A DNA stretch of 64,000 nucleotides from JAKACA01 sp050008715 (GCA_050008715.1 JBEKMC010000017.1:1-64000); one strand, 5' to 3'. Numbered from the stretch's first letter, positions 14,770 through 24,062 are shown. The notes: generated by a model not told the origin, from the letters alone. Program-made: numbers and translations.

Positions 14770-15966
14770 ATGGAATTGCGCCGCGTCACCGGGCTCCCGC
14801 CGTATGTGTTCGCCGAGATCAACGAGCTCAAGGCAGCGGCGCGCCGAGCCGGCGAGGACATCATCGACCTCGGGTTCGGCAACCCGGACATCCCGTCACC
14901 CGAGATCGCCGTCGAGAAGCTCGCCGAGGCTGCCCACAACCCGCGGAACCATCGCTACTCGTCCAGCCGCGGCATCCCGAAGCTTCGCTCTGCCATCGCC
15001 GACCTCTACCAACGGCGCTTCGGCGTGGAGATCGACCCGGAAAGCGAGGTCGTCACGACGATCGGCGCAAAGGAAGGCCTCTCCCATCTCATGTGGGTGC
15101 TCGTCGGCCCTGGCGACACCGCCCTCGTGCCCTCACCCTCCTACCCGATCCACATCTATGCGCCGCTGTTCGCCGGCGCCGACATCCGCATGGTCCGGCT
15201 CGAAGGGCTCGGTGGCGATGAGGCGGGAGCGGGGGAGGGTTTCTTCGCCAACCTCGTCGAGGCGTGGGAGTCCGCCTGGCCCAAGCCCCGCGTGGCCATC
15301 CTCTCGTTCCCCCACAACCCGACGACGGCCTGCATCGACCTCGCCACGATGGCGCGTCTCGTCGATTGGGCACGTGAGCACAACGTCGTCCTCGTGCACG
15401 ACTTCGCCTACTCCGACACCGCATTCGACGGCTACAAACCCCCGTCCATCCTGCAGGTGCCTGGCGCCAAGGACGTCGCCGTCGAGCTGTACACCTTGAC
15501 GAAGTCGTTCTCGATGGCAGGCTGGCGCGTGGCGTTCCTCCTCGGGAACGCCGAACTGGTGCAGGCGCTCACAAAGCTGAAGAGCTATCTCGACTACGGC
15601 ACGTTCCAGCCGATCCAGATCGCCGCCATCGTGGCCATGAACGAGGCGCCCGACTATCCCCTCGAAGTGAACGCCATCTACGAGAGCCGGCGCAACGCGC
15701 TCTGCGACGGCCTCGACCGCATCGGCTGGCACGTGGAGCGACCGAAGGGAACGATGTTCGTGTGGGCACCGATCCCGGAGCCCTATCTGGAGATGGGGTC
15801 CCTCGAGTTCTCCCGCTACCTCGTGGCCGAAGGCAAGGTGGCGACGTCACCGGGCGTCGGTTTTGGAGTCGGTGGCGACGGCTACGTGCGCTTCGCCCTC
15901 ATCGAGAACGAGCAGCGGATCGCCCAGGGCGTGCGATCGTTGCGCAAGGCGCTCCCGAAGCTCTGA
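14770..15966 (+). CDS. alaC: alanine/glutamate-pyruvate aminotransferase (AlaC-like)
   Basis: A 398-residue class I aminotransferase. The PLP lysine is in ELYTLTKSFSMAGWRVAFLLGN. Other blocks are DLGFGNPDIPSP, HRYSSSRGIPKLRSAI, LSFPHNPTTACIDL, VLVHDFAYSDTAFDGYKPPSILQVPGAKDVAVE and LKSYLDYGTFQPIQIAAI. The combination, especially DFAYSDTAFDGYKPPSILQ and KSYLDYGTFQP, is that of AlaC-type enzymes making alanine from pyruvate and glutamate. LL-diaminopimelate aminotransferases are related and are the main alternative. ATG at 14770, 10 nt after the LLM gene. Convergent with the CHAP gene. Confidence 0.88.
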   Translation: MELRRVTGLPPYVFAEINELKAAARRAGEDIIDLGFGNPDIPSPEIAVEKLAEAAHNPRNHRYSSSRGIPKLRSAIADLYQRRFGVEIDPESEVVTTIGAKEGLSHLMWVLVGPGDTALVPSPSYPIHIYAPLFAGADIRMVRLEGLGGDEAGAGEGFFANLVEAWESAWPKPRVAILSFPHNPTTACIDLATMARLVDWAREHNVVLVHDFAYSDTAFDGYKPPSILQVPGAKDVAVELYTLTKSFSMAGWRVAFLLGNAELVQALTKLKSYLDYGTFQPIQIAAIVAMNEAPDYPLEVNAIYESRRNALCDGLDRIGWHVERPKGTMFVWAPIPEPYLEMGSLEFSRYLVAEGKVATSPGVGFGVGGDGYVRFALIENEQRIAQGVRSLRKALPKL

Positions 15967-15970
15967 GTGC

Positions 15971-17767
15971 TCAGGAGACCGTGAGCGCCGCCGTGCCGGC
16001 GCTCAGGCTGGCTCCTCGGATCTCGATGGACCACTGGCGGTTCAGCAGTCCGTCCTCGGCATAGAAACCATGGCTCGTGAGCGCCCCGAGGATCGGGTTG
16101 CCGGCCGCCGTCATGCCTCCGCTCACCGAGACCGCCCGCACGCCGATTGCCTGCAACGAGTAGCCGGACGGCCCGATGCCGCCGACCTCGGCTTTGAGGC
16201 GGCCGCCCGACACATAGGCGAGGAGCGGCTCGGCGTCCGGCCCGGCCGTGGCGACGGCGATCTGGCTCACGTCGCTTGCCTGGCGGATGAACGACCCGGC
16301 CATGCCTCGGCGGGCGTAGAACTTGCCGTCCCGGACGAACGCCTCGACGACCCGGGACGTGGGCTCGTCGCCTCCGGCCAGAGCGATGGCGCTGACGTTC
16401 GTGGCGACCTTGTGCCAGGAACTGGACGGCCACAGCGCACGGGCTCCGTGACGGTCGTAGAACGTGCCGCTGTTCGAGCGATAGCCGATGACCGTGTCGC
16501 TCGGTCCCGATCCCGGAGCGAGGTCGACTGCCGTCGCCCCGGTCGCCTCTAGGAGCGGGGTGTTGTGCAGCCCGCCGTCGGCGACCTCGACGGCTCCGGC
16601 ATCGGTCACCCAGGCGAGCACGGGGTGCCCCTTCGACCCCGAGGCCGACGAGAGACTGAACGAAGCGACGCCGGAAGCGATCGGCTTCAACCAGTTGCCG
16701 CTGAGGCCGGGTCGGTAGGCGCCGGCCTCGAGCTCGCCCGTCGCCGTGAGGGCGGCGACGATCGGGCTGGCGTTGTAACCGCCGCCACCGACAACCTCGG
16801 CCTTGGCAATCCCGCTCGCCACGTTTACGAACGGCCCACCGAGGCCGCCGCTGTCCTTCAATCGCAAGTCTCCGGCGGAGGTGAGATCCCACAGGACGGG
16901 CTGCTGGAGCGTCCAGTCAGGGTTGTGCAGCCAGCCGATCACCTGATCGCCGGCCGTGCCGTCCGAGACCACCCAGTGCGAGACGGCGAGGCGGCCCCAG
17001 CCGGTCGCGCGGGGTGGGTCGTTCTCCGTGATGACCGTGACGAAACCATTGCCGTCGTTGTCGACCGACGACGAGACGGCGATCTCGGTGTGCCCGGCCG
17101 GGTTGCTGTTGTAGAGCGACAGGACGTCGCCGGGCTGGGGTGCTTGGCCGACGGTGCCGTTTCTCACGACGGTGAGCCTCGGGTAGCCCGCCGAGCCGTT
17201 CGGGTAGTTGAGGACGACGCCGTTGCCGTTGGCGGGATAGGGGGCCACTCCCCAGGCCAGGTACATCCATCGCATCGAGAGCTCGACGCACTCCCATTCG
17301 AGCTCTCCCCACGCACCCGGGAAGAACCTCACGAGGAAATCAGCGTGCTGGGGCGTACCCGGACCACAGTCCTGCAAGCCGTCGAAGCGGGCTTGTAGCT
17401 CGAAGGAATGCGGGTCGTTGCCGACGTCGCAAGGACCCTCCCACCACGGCGGGCTCGGAAGGCTGTCGTTCGGGGCGAGAAAGATGTGTGCACGTGCCCC
17501 CAGTGCCGCCCTTGCCGTTCCCGCCTCGGACGCGGTGGAGGTCCCTACGATCCCACCGTCGACAGGCTGGCGAAGGGGGGCCTGGTGCGTCGTCGGGGCC
17601 ACCCCGCCCGAGGCCGAGGCCTCCGACGCCCGCGAGGGCGAGGCGGCCAGAACGGCCAGCGCGGCAGCAACACCGAGGCTTGCTAGGGGGACGAGGCGCC
17701 TGCGGATGCTCCGCCTCGTAGTCCGTCGCCACCAGCGTCGCTCATCTCGAGCCGAGAAACCCTGCAT
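15971..17767 (-). CDS. secreted CHAP-domain protein with C-terminal propeller-like repeats
   Basis: About 598 residues with ATG at 17767 (a GTG at 17779 is possible). A basic N-terminus (RRWWRRTTRRSIRRRL) and hydrophobic stretch LVPLASLGVAAALAVLAASP form a signal peptide. Residues about 150-280 look like a CHAP domain: ECVELSMRWMYLAWG supplies the cysteine, PQPGDVLSLYNSNPAGHTEIAVSS the histidine, then VITENDPPRATGWGRL. CHAP domains cleave peptidoglycan amide bonds. The remaining 300 residues contain repeated 40-50 residue units with VVGGGGYNASPIVAALT / GSKGHPVLAWVTD / GPSDTVIGYRS / PDAEPLLAYVS, probably a beta-propeller for ligand binding. Divergent from plsC. Confidence 0.8.
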   Translation of the reverse strand: MQGFSARDERRWWRRTTRRSIRRRLVPLASLGVAAALAVLAASPSRASEASASGGVAPTTHQAPLRQPVDGGIVGTSTASEAGTARAALGARAHIFLAPNDSLPSPPWWEGPCDVGNDPHSFELQARFDGLQDCGPGTPQHADFLVRFFPGAWGELEWECVELSMRWMYLAWGVAPYPANGNGVVLNYPNGSAGYPRLTVVRNGTVGQAPQPGDVLSLYNSNPAGHTEIAVSSSVDNDGNGFVTVITENDPPRATGWGRLAVSHWVVSDGTAGDQVIGWLHNPDWTLQQPVLWDLTSAGDLRLKDSGGLGGPFVNVASGIAKAEVVGGGGYNASPIVAALTATGELEAGAYRPGLSGNWLKPIASGVASFSLSSASGSKGHPVLAWVTDAGAVEVADGGLHNTPLLEATGATAVDLAPGSGPSDTVIGYRSNSGTFYDRHGARALWPSSSWHKVATNVSAIALAGGDEPTSRVVEAFVRDGKFYARRGMAGSFIRQASDVSQIAVATAGPDAEPLLAYVSGGRLKAEVGGIGPSGYSLQAIGVRAVSVSGGMTAAGNPILGALTSHGFYAEDGLLNRQWSIEIRGASLSAGTAALTVS

Positions 17768-17917
17768 CACCGTGCCCACCCGTCACTAACGGCGGGCGAC
17801 TCGCGCCCGCCGATCGCGCGTCACGGTAAACCGCGAGCGGACGTGTGGTCAACGTCGTCGGAGCGACGCTCCGCCGAGCGGGCCGGTGCGCGCAGCGTGG
17901 CAGGGTTACTGTGGCGC

Positions 17918-18679
17918 ATGTTCTACGGGGTGATCAAGGCGATACTCTCGCCGATCTTCCGTCTGCTGTTCCGGATTCGCCTGGAAGGGCTGGAGAACAT
18001 CCCGGAGTCCGGTGGGCTCATCATCGCCTGCAACCACCAAGCGTTCTGCGACTCGCTGTTCCTGCCGTTCGCCGTGCCGCGTCGCGTGACCTTCGTCGCC
18101 AAGGCAGAGTATTTCCAGTCGTGGAAGACCCGCTGGTTCTTTCGCGCCGTCGGTCAGATTCCGATGGAGCGCTCCGGAGGCTCGGCTTCTCAAAAGGCGC
18201 TCGGCGAGGCTTTGGAGGTCCTGCTGTCCGGCGGCTGCATCGGCATCTATCCCGAAGGGACTCGCTCGCCTGACGAGCGCCTGCATCGCGGGCGGACCGG
18301 TGTCGCCCGCCTTGCCCTCGCAGCAGGCTGCACGGTGGTCCCGGCCGGCATCCGCGGCACGCGCGCCGTACAGCCGATCGGGGCCCGCATGCTGAGGCCG
18401 TTCAAGACGGTCGAGATCAGCTTTGGGAAGCCGATCGACCTCGAGGCCCGCTACGGCGTCCGCCTCGAGGAGCCGCTCGTGCTGCGACAGGCCACCGACG
18501 AGATCATGTGGGAGATCCGGCAGCTGTCGGGCCAGCAGTACGTCGACCGCTATGCCTCACGATCGGCCCAAGCTGCCGAGGAAGGCAAGCCGCGAGTGCC
18601 AGTCACCTCGAGCGCCTCGACCAGCGACTCGGGCGATGCAGCCTCCGTCGGGTTGCCCGCGCTGGCGCGCGAGTCGTGA
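17918..18679 (+). CDS. plsC: 1-acyl-sn-glycerol-3-phosphate acyltransferase
   Basis: Phospholipid synthesis enzyme that acylates lysophosphatidate. With ATG at 17918 it has 253 residues. The catalytic motif is NHQAFCD (His-x4-Asp; the usual Ser is Ala here), followed by FVAKAEYF, VGQIPMERSGG and the glycerol-phosphate site YPEGTRSPD, then VVPAGIRGT. The hydrophobic segment AILSPIFRLLFRI at the N-terminus would sit in the membrane. An in-frame GTG at 17843 adds 25 polar residues and is less likely. The 70-residue tail rich in Ser/Ala is atypical. Convergent with glpK. Confidence 0.9.
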   Translation: MFYGVIKAILSPIFRLLFRIRLEGLENIPESGGLIIACNHQAFCDSLFLPFAVPRRVTFVAKAEYFQSWKTRWFFRAVGQIPMERSGGSASQKALGEALEVLLSGGCIGIYPEGTRSPDERLHRGRTGVARLALAAGCTVVPAGIRGTRAVQPIGARMLRPFKTVEISFGKPIDLEARYGVRLEEPLVLRQATDEIMWEIRQLSGQQYVDRYASRSAQAAEEGKPRVPVTSSASTSDSGDAASVGLPALARES

Positions 18680-18692
18680 GCAACCGTTGGTG

Positions 18693-20219
18693 CTAGTTGG
18701 TTTCGATCTGGGTGGTTTCGAGCCGCTCCGCCCAGCCTCTCGAGCGCTCGAGCGCAGCCAACCAGGCGGAGTGATCCCGGTCGGCCTTGCCGGGCGTTGA
18801 CTCCGGGGTGAAGGTGGCCTGCGCCGGCGAGAGGTCCCGAAGGTCGGCGAGCGATCCCCAGACGCCTTCGGCGAGACCGGCGAGCATGGCCGCCCCGAGG
18901 GCGGTGACTTCGGTGGTCGCAGCCCGTACGACCTCAACGCGGGACTGGTCTGCCTGGAGTTGGAGGAGGAGATCGAGGGCGGCCGCTCCGCCGTCCGCCC
19001 TGAGGACGGTCACCGGATGGCCGCCGGCGGCAACCATCACGTCGAGGACGTCCCGGGTCTGGTAGGCGATGGCTTCCACGGCTGCCCGGGCGAGATGGGC
19101 ACGACCGAGGCCTTTCGAGAGGCCGACGATCGTCCCGCGAGCGTCGGGATCCCACCAAGGGCTGCCGAGGCCGGTGAAGGCGGGAACGAGGACGACGCCG
19201 TCACTCGAGTCGATCGAGGTGGCGAGCGGCCCGGTGTCTTCCGCCTTGGCGATGATCCCGAGGCCGTCGCGCAGCCATTGGATGGTGGCTCCCGAGGAGA
19301 AGATGGCCCCCTCGAGGGCGTAGGTGACGGTGTCTCCGAGTTGCCAGGCGAGAGTGGTGAGGAGACCCTCGCTCGGCGGGGGGCACACCGTCCCGAGGTT
19401 CATGAGCACGAAGCTGCCCGTTCCGTATGTGACCTTCGTCATCCCCGGCTCGTAGCAGCACTGGCCGAACAGCGCAGCCTGTTGGTCGCCGGCGATCCCG
19501 CTGAGCGGGACGCCACGGAGCGCCCCGCCGGCGACCTCGGCGCTGACGACGCCGAAACGACCGGACGACGCCCGTATCTCGCCGAGGGCGGCGCGGGGAA
19601 GGCCGAACAGGTCGCACAGCTCGCTCGACCACGAGCGCTTGTTGATGTCGCAGCACAGTGTGCGCGACGCATTGGTCACGTCGGTGGCATGCAGCCCGCC
19701 GTGCGGGCCACCCGTCAGGTTCCAGCAGATCCAGTCGTCGACCGTGCCGAGCATGAGATCGGGTGTCGGCCGGACGTCGCCGTGACGCAGCATCCACTCC
19801 CACTTCGTGGCGGAGAAGTAGCTGTCGAGCACGAGCCCGGTCGTCTCGCGCACGAACGGGAGATAGCCGGCGGCGTCGAGCTCCTCGCAGCGGGCCGCCG
19901 TCCGCCGGTCCTGCCAGACGATTGCCGGGTGCAATGGCATGCCCGTCCGCCGGTCCCACGCGATGGCAGTCTCCCGCTGGTTCGTGATGCCGACGGCGGC
20001 GACCGGGCCGTTGCCCGCCGCAGCCAGGCGGTCGGTGAGCTCCGCAACCGTGGTCACGACGAGCTGCCAGATCTCCGCCGCGTCGTGCTCGACAAGTCCC
20101 GGAGCCGGGAAGTGCTGGGTGAGCTCGCGATACGACACGTCGGTCACGCGCCCGTCCAGCGCGACCGCGAGGGCTCTCACGCCGGTCGTGCCGGCGTCGA
20201 TGGCGAGAACTACGGGCAC
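18693..20219 (-). CDS. glpK: glycerol kinase
   Basis: FGGY-family kinase converting glycerol to glycerol-3-phosphate. The GTG start at 20219 gives 508 residues, normal for GlpK, beginning VPVVLAIDAGTTGVRALAVALDG. Family blocks are AVGITNQRETAIAWDRRTG, IVWQDRRTAARCEEL, SGIAGDQQAALFGQ, VTYGTGSFVLMN, the large SSGATIQWLRDGLGI, and VPAFTGLGSPWWDPDARGTIVGL. The usual GTTSSR loop is GTTGVR here. The reading frame continues far upstream into the nrdJ region, but that part is noise. Glycerol-3-phosphate from this enzyme would feed the plsC step encoded next to it (convergent). Confidence 0.95.
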   Translation of the reverse strand: MPVVLAIDAGTTGVRALAVALDGRVTDVSYRELTQHFPAPGLVEHDAAEIWQLVVTTVAELTDRLAAAGNGPVAAVGITNQRETAIAWDRRTGMPLHPAIVWQDRRTAARCEELDAAGYLPFVRETTGLVLDSYFSATKWEWMLRHGDVRPTPDLMLGTVDDWICWNLTGGPHGGLHATDVTNASRTLCCDINKRSWSSELCDLFGLPRAALGEIRASSGRFGVVSAEVAGGALRGVPLSGIAGDQQAALFGQCCYEPGMTKVTYGTGSFVLMNLGTVCPPPSEGLLTTLAWQLGDTVTYALEGAIFSSGATIQWLRDGLGIIAKAEDTGPLATSIDSSDGVVLVPAFTGLGSPWWDPDARGTIVGLSKGLGRAHLARAAVEAIAYQTRDVLDVMVAAGGHPVTVLRADGGAAALDLLLQLQADQSRVEVVRAATTEVTALGAAMLAGLAEGVWGSLADLRDLSPAQATFTPESTPGKADRDHSAWLAALERSRGWAERLETTQIETN

Positions 20220-20352
20220 GAGGTCGCACCGTAGTAGGTGACGTACCGCCGCCCCGGCCCCTCTCCCTCGGCTCGCTCTCGGTCCCGGACGGTTCGACAC
20301 AGCCTGGGCGTATGGTGCTCGTCGAAGGGGTGCCGCAACCACGAATCGCTGT

Positions 20353-20378
20353 GCTCGCGAGTGCAAACCTTCGCGAGC
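20353..20378. repeat. inverted repeat in glpK-nrdJ intergenic region
   Basis: GCTCGCGA / TCGCGAGC, 8 bp perfect, 10-nt loop, about midway in the 318-bp divergent region between glpK and nrdJ. It lies 36 bp upstream of the nrdJ -35 box and could be an operator or an insulating hairpin. Apart from this, the nrdJ promoter and its palindromes, I see nothing else in the stretch. Confidence 0.45.
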
Positions 20379-20413
20379 GCCCTGTGACCTGCACCTGAAG
20401 AACGGTGCTCCCA

Positions 20414-20443
20414 TTGACAGATGCGTAACTACGGTGCTGTAAT
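20414..20443 (+). promoter_or_regulatory. sigma-70 type promoter of nrdJ
   Basis: TTGACA (20414-20419), an 18-bp spacer and TGTAAT (20438-20443). It is the best consensus promoter seen in the window. Transcription would start near 20450, so an ATG at 20421 in the nrdJ frame cannot be the translation start. A palindrome CCACCTGGTGG (20450-20460) falls at the expected start site. Confidence 0.7.
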
Positions 20444-20474
20444 TACCCCCCACCTGGTGGTACCAGACGGGAAC

Positions 20475-20492
20475 ACCACAACATCTTGTGGT
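20475..20492 (+). promoter_or_regulatory. NrdR-box-like operator
   Basis: ACCACAACATCTTGTGGT: 7-bp inverted arms ACCACAA / TTGTGGT around CATC. This resembles NrdR boxes, the binding sites of the ATP/dATP-sensing repressor of ribonucleotide reductase genes, and lies just downstream of the predicted start site and upstream of nrdJ. NrdR boxes normally come in pairs; the only nearby partner is the divergent palindrome centred at 20455, about 28 bp away. Confidence 0.6.
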
Positions 20493-20537
20493 ATTAAAAT
20501 GAAACCGGTGGAACCGGTCAAGGAGGGGACAGGAATC

Positions 20538-23435
20538 ATGGCTGTCGCAGGAGAGCGCCTCGGGATCGGCATCCGTCGCTATTTCACCGAAGAGGGCAAG
20601 CACCCGTACGACCAGGTTGCCTGGGAACGGCGGGAGTCGCGGATCTCGGACTACCGCACGGGAGCCGTGGCCTTCGAGCAGCTCGGCGTCGAGGTGCCCA
20701 CCACCTGGAGCATGAACGCCACGAACATCCTCGCCCAGAAGTACTTCCGGGGAACGCTCGGGACCCCGGAGCGGGAGACCTCGCTGCGACAGGTCATCGA
20801 CCGCGTCGTCGACACGATCACGACATGGGGCACGAAGGACGGTTACTTCCTCGACGCCGCCGAAGCCGGCGTCTTCAGCGACGAGCTGAAGCACCTCGTC
20901 GTCGAGCAGAAGGCAGCCTTCAACTCGCCGGTGTGGTTCAACATCGGCGTGAAGGGTGTTCCGCAACAAGCGAGCGCTTGTTTCATCCTCGCCGTGGACG
21001 ACGACATGTCGTCCATCCTCAACTGGTATGTCGAGGAGGGGACCATCTTCAAAGGGGGCTCCGGCTCCGGTGTGAACCTGTCGAAGATCCGATCGTCCAG
21101 GGAGCTCTTGCAAGGCGGCGGAACCGCCTCAGGTCCGGTGAGCTTCATGCGAGGGGCGGACGCATCCGCCGGCACGATCAAGTCCGGTGGCAAGACGCGG
21201 CGGGCCGCCAAGATGGTCATCCTCGACGCCGACCACCCTGACATCCGCGAGTTCATCTGGTGCAAGGCGCGGGAGGAGCGAAAGGCGCGCGTACTGGCAC
21301 AGGCCGGCTTCGACATGGACCTCGACGGCGCCGACAGCCATTCCACGCAGTACCAGAACGCCAACAACTCCGTTCGCATCACCGACGAGTTCATGAAGGC
21401 CGTCCTCGAGGACGGCGATTGGGATTTCGTCGCCCGCACGACCGGCGAGACGATCGAGACCGTGAAGGCTCGTGACCTCTTCCACCAGATCGCCGAGGCG
21501 GCCTGGGAGTGCGCCGACCCAGGGCTGCAGTACGACACGACGATCAACAAGTGGCACACGGCTCCGAACACCGGCCGGATCAACGGGAGCAACCCGTGCT
21601 CGGAGTATGTGCACCTCGACAACAGCAGCTGCAATCTCGCCAGCCTCAACCTTCTGCGGTTCATGGAGGAGGGAGGTCGTTTCGACGTGGAAGGCTTCCG
21701 GGCGGCGGTGGAAGTCGTCTTCACCGCCCAGGAGATCCTCATCGGCAACGCCGATTACCCGACGGACAAGATCGGGGACACGACCCGCAAGTTCCGCGAG
21801 CTCGGACTCGGCTACGCGAACCTCGGCGCCCTGCTCATGTCGGAGGGCCTTCCCTACGACTCGGAGGAAGGACGCGCCTGGGCCGGCGCCCTCACGGCGC
21901 TGATGACGGGCGCTGCATACGAGACCTCGGCGCGGACGGCTGCTCGCATGGGCCCGTTCGCCGGCTTTCACGAGAACACCGAGCCCATGCTGGGCGTGCT
22001 GCAGATGCACCGGGCCGAAGTGGCCAAGATCGACGAGGAGCTCGTGCCGACGGACCTGCTGTCGGCCGCACAGGAGTCCTGGGACAACGCCGTCGAGCTG
22101 GCTGAGCAGTACGGCGTCCGTAACTCCCAGGCCACCGTGCTCGCTCCGACCGGGACGATCTCGTTCCTCATGGACTGCGACACGACGGGCATCGAGCCGG
22201 ACCTCGGCCTCGTGAAGACGAAGAAGCTCGTCGGCGGGGGGACGATGTCGATCGTCAACCAGACCGTTCCGCGTGCTCTTCGAAAGCTCGGCTACAGCGA
22301 CGCGGAGATCGTCGAGATCGTCGCCCACATCGACGAGCACAAGTCGATCGTCGGAGCACCGAAGCTGAAGGCCGAGCACTTGCCGGTGTTCGCCTGCTCG
22401 ATGGGCGACAACGTCATCCATTACCTCGGGCACGTGAAGATGATGGCGGCGGCTCAGCCGTTCGTGTCGGGCGCCATCTCGAAGACGATCAACATGCCGG
22501 AGTACGCCACCGTCGAGGAGGTCGAGCAGCTGCACGTCGACGCCTGGAAGATGGGGCTCAAGGCGGTCGCCATCTACCGGGACAACTGCAAGGTCGCCCA
22601 GCCGCTGTCCACCACGAAGAAGGACGGGGCTGCCAGCCCTGGGCCGAGCGACGACGACGCCGGCGTCCGGGACGAGCTGCGCTCCACGGCCTTTGCAGCC
22701 AAAGAGGCCGAGCTCACGGCGAAGATCGCCGAGCTCGAGGACGCCTTGCAGCACTCGCACGTGACGGCGCCGGCGACGACGACGCGGACGCGGTTGCCGC
22801 GCCGCCGCCGGTCGAACACGTTTGCGTTCCGCGTGGCGGACTGCGAAGGCTATGTCACCGTCGGCGAGTACGAGGACGGTCGCCCCGGCGAGGTCTTCAT
22901 GAAGGTCTCGAAGCAGGGCTCGACGCTCTCCGGCGTGATGGACGCCTTCTCCATCTCGGTCAGCCTCGGCCTCCAGCACGGCGTCCCGTTGTCGACGTTC
23001 GTCCGCAAGTACACGAACATGCGGTTCGAGCCTGCCGGCATCACCGACGACGCCGAGCTGCGGCTGGCTTCCAGCCTCGTCGACTACATCTTCCGGCGGT
23101 TGGCGCTGGACTACCTGACCTTCGACGAGCGTCTCGAGCTCGGCGTGCTCTCGACTCACGAGCGCACACAGCCGACGTTGCCCGGCCTCGAGGACGTCGA
23201 CGCCGACGACGCCAGCAAGCGGGAGCGCGAGCGCTTCGGCGCCGGCGGCGACACGGCGGCACCGAGGAGCGAGACGGCGCACCCTTCTGCCGGCAGCGGG
23301 CATCCCGCAGAAGCGAGGGTGTCACAGGTCGAGAACCGGGACGCGCCCTTCTGCTATGCGTGCGGGAACATCATGCAGCGGGCCGGCTCCTGCTACGCCT
23401 GCCCGAGCTGCGGCGCGACGAGCGGTTGCTCGTAG
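20538..23435 (+). CDS. nrdJ: vitamin B12-dependent ribonucleotide reductase (class II)
   Basis: Adenosylcobalamin-dependent reductase making deoxyribonucleotides without oxygen. ATG at 20538 follows AAGGAGGGG and gives 965 residues; upstream in-frame ATGs at 20421 and 20499 lie in or near the promoter region. Key parts: the first redox cysteine in QQASACFILAVDDDM, GGSGSGVNLSKIRSS, the active-site loop NPCSEYVHLDNSSCNLASLNL, APTGTISFLMDCDTTGIEPDL, and AIYRDNCK followed by a TSCPD-type domain (VTVGEYEDGRPGEVFMKVSKQG). The C-terminus carries six cysteines (CYACGNIMQRAGSCYACPSC...) that bind zinc and relay electrons. No intein is present. Likely NrdR-regulated. Confidence 0.96.
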   Translation: MAVAGERLGIGIRRYFTEEGKHPYDQVAWERRESRISDYRTGAVAFEQLGVEVPTTWSMNATNILAQKYFRGTLGTPERETSLRQVIDRVVDTITTWGTKDGYFLDAAEAGVFSDELKHLVVEQKAAFNSPVWFNIGVKGVPQQASACFILAVDDDMSSILNWYVEEGTIFKGGSGSGVNLSKIRSSRELLQGGGTASGPVSFMRGADASAGTIKSGGKTRRAAKMVILDADHPDIREFIWCKAREERKARVLAQAGFDMDLDGADSHSTQYQNANNSVRITDEFMKAVLEDGDWDFVARTTGETIETVKARDLFHQIAEAAWECADPGLQYDTTINKWHTAPNTGRINGSNPCSEYVHLDNSSCNLASLNLLRFMEEGGRFDVEGFRAAVEVVFTAQEILIGNADYPTDKIGDTTRKFRELGLGYANLGALLMSEGLPYDSEEGRAWAGALTALMTGAAYETSARTAARMGPFAGFHENTEPMLGVLQMHRAEVAKIDEELVPTDLLSAAQESWDNAVELAEQYGVRNSQATVLAPTGTISFLMDCDTTGIEPDLGLVKTKKLVGGGTMSIVNQTVPRALRKLGYSDAEIVEIVAHIDEHKSIVGAPKLKAEHLPVFACSMGDNVIHYLGHVKMMAAAQPFVSGAISKTINMPEYATVEEVEQLHVDAWKMGLKAVAIYRDNCKVAQPLSTTKKDGAASPGPSDDDAGVRDELRSTAFAAKEAELTAKIAELEDALQHSHVTAPATTTRTRLPRRRRSNTFAFRVADCEGYVTVGEYEDGRPGEVFMKVSKQGSTLSGVMDAFSISVSLGLQHGVPLSTFVRKYTNMRFEPAGITDDAELRLASSLVDYIFRRLALDYLTFDERLELGVLSTHERTQPTLPGLEDVDADDASKRERERFGAGGDTAAPRSETAHPSAGSGHPAEARVSQVENRDAPFCYACGNIMQRAGSCYACPSCGATSGCS

Positions 23436-23453
23436 GAGCCGCTCAGGGGGACG

Positions 23454-24062
23454 TCAGCCCCAGTCCTCGGTGAGCGAGCCGTCGGCCTGGTGCCGAAAGA
23501 GCGGGATCGAGCCGAGCGCGTGCACCATGGCGGCATCCTCGCCGAGTGCCGTCCGCCAGAGGCCGCCTTCGGTGAGCAGGGCACCGAAGGCGACTGGCTC
23601 CCCGCCGACCTTTCGGATCAGGTTGAGCGCTGCTCGGCTCGATCCGCCAGTGGAGATCACGTCGTCGACGATGGCGACGCGTCGCCCCTCGACAACGTGC
23701 CGGCGAGCGCGGTCGAACAGCAGACGCTGGTCCCGATCCGTGGTGATCGAGCGGACAGGCTCGTCAATGGCATCGGCGAGGTGGATTTTCGGCGTCTTGT
23801 GCAAGATGGCGTAGTCGTCGAGCCCGAGCGCACGTGTGACCTCGATGGCCAGCGGTATCCCCATGGTCGCGACCGATGCCACGATCTCGATGTCGAGCGG
23901 TGCCAGCTGCTCGGCGAGCTCGCGCCCTGCCTGGGCGGCGAAGCGGACGCCGTGGTCGACACAGATCAGGAGGGCGATGGACACCTCCGATGCGACCTGG
24001 ACGAGCGGCAGCTCGACGAGCTGGGAGCCAACGGTGGCACGGTAACTACGATCGGCGCTCAC
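23454..24062 (-). CDS. purine-type phosphoribosyltransferase
   Basis: A 202-residue PRTase with the PRPP motif VAIVDDVISTGGSSRAALNLI near residue 130 and an ASVATMGIPLAIEVTRAL segment for the pyrophosphate loop. It is closest to adenine phosphoribosyltransferase-like proteins; the core KIHLADAIDEPVRSITTD differs from standard Apt, so the base is uncertain (xanthine/hypoxanthine or a regulatory PRTase are alternatives). The start is GTG at 24062. It lies directly downstream of upp on the same strand (66 bp apart), suggesting a nucleobase salvage operon. Convergent with nrdJ. Confidence 0.8.
   Translation of the reverse strand: MSADRSYRATVGSQLVELPLVQVASEVSIALLICVDHGVRFAAQAGRELAEQLAPLDIEIVASVATMGIPLAIEVTRALGLDDYAILHKTPKIHLADAIDEPVRSITTDRDQRLLFDRARRHVVEGRRVAIVDDVISTGGSSRAALNLIRKVGGEPVAFGALLTEGGLWRTALGEDAAMVHALGSIPLFRHQADGSLTEDWG

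Noticed and set aside
17780..17917. Possible c-di-AMP riboswitch upstream of the CHAP-domain gene
   Set aside because: Only a GGCGGGCG/CGCCCGCC hairpin at 17791-17811 and a weak TTGACC promoter are visible; the conserved ydaO-type core sequences are not.
20450..20460. Second NrdR box (CCACCTGGTGG)
   Set aside because: A real palindrome, but its sequence does not fit the NrdR consensus and its spacing to the clear box is about 28 bp, so it is not listed as such.
21129..23303. Open frame of 724 codons on the minus strand opposite nrdJ
   Set aside because: It mirrors the codon-position GC bias of nrdJ, has no recognisable motif and no ribosome binding site; a shadow of the real gene.
20538..23435. 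Intein in the class II ribonucleotide reductase
   Set aside because: Inteins are common in NrdJ, but the reductase motifs run continuously with no splicing-domain insert.
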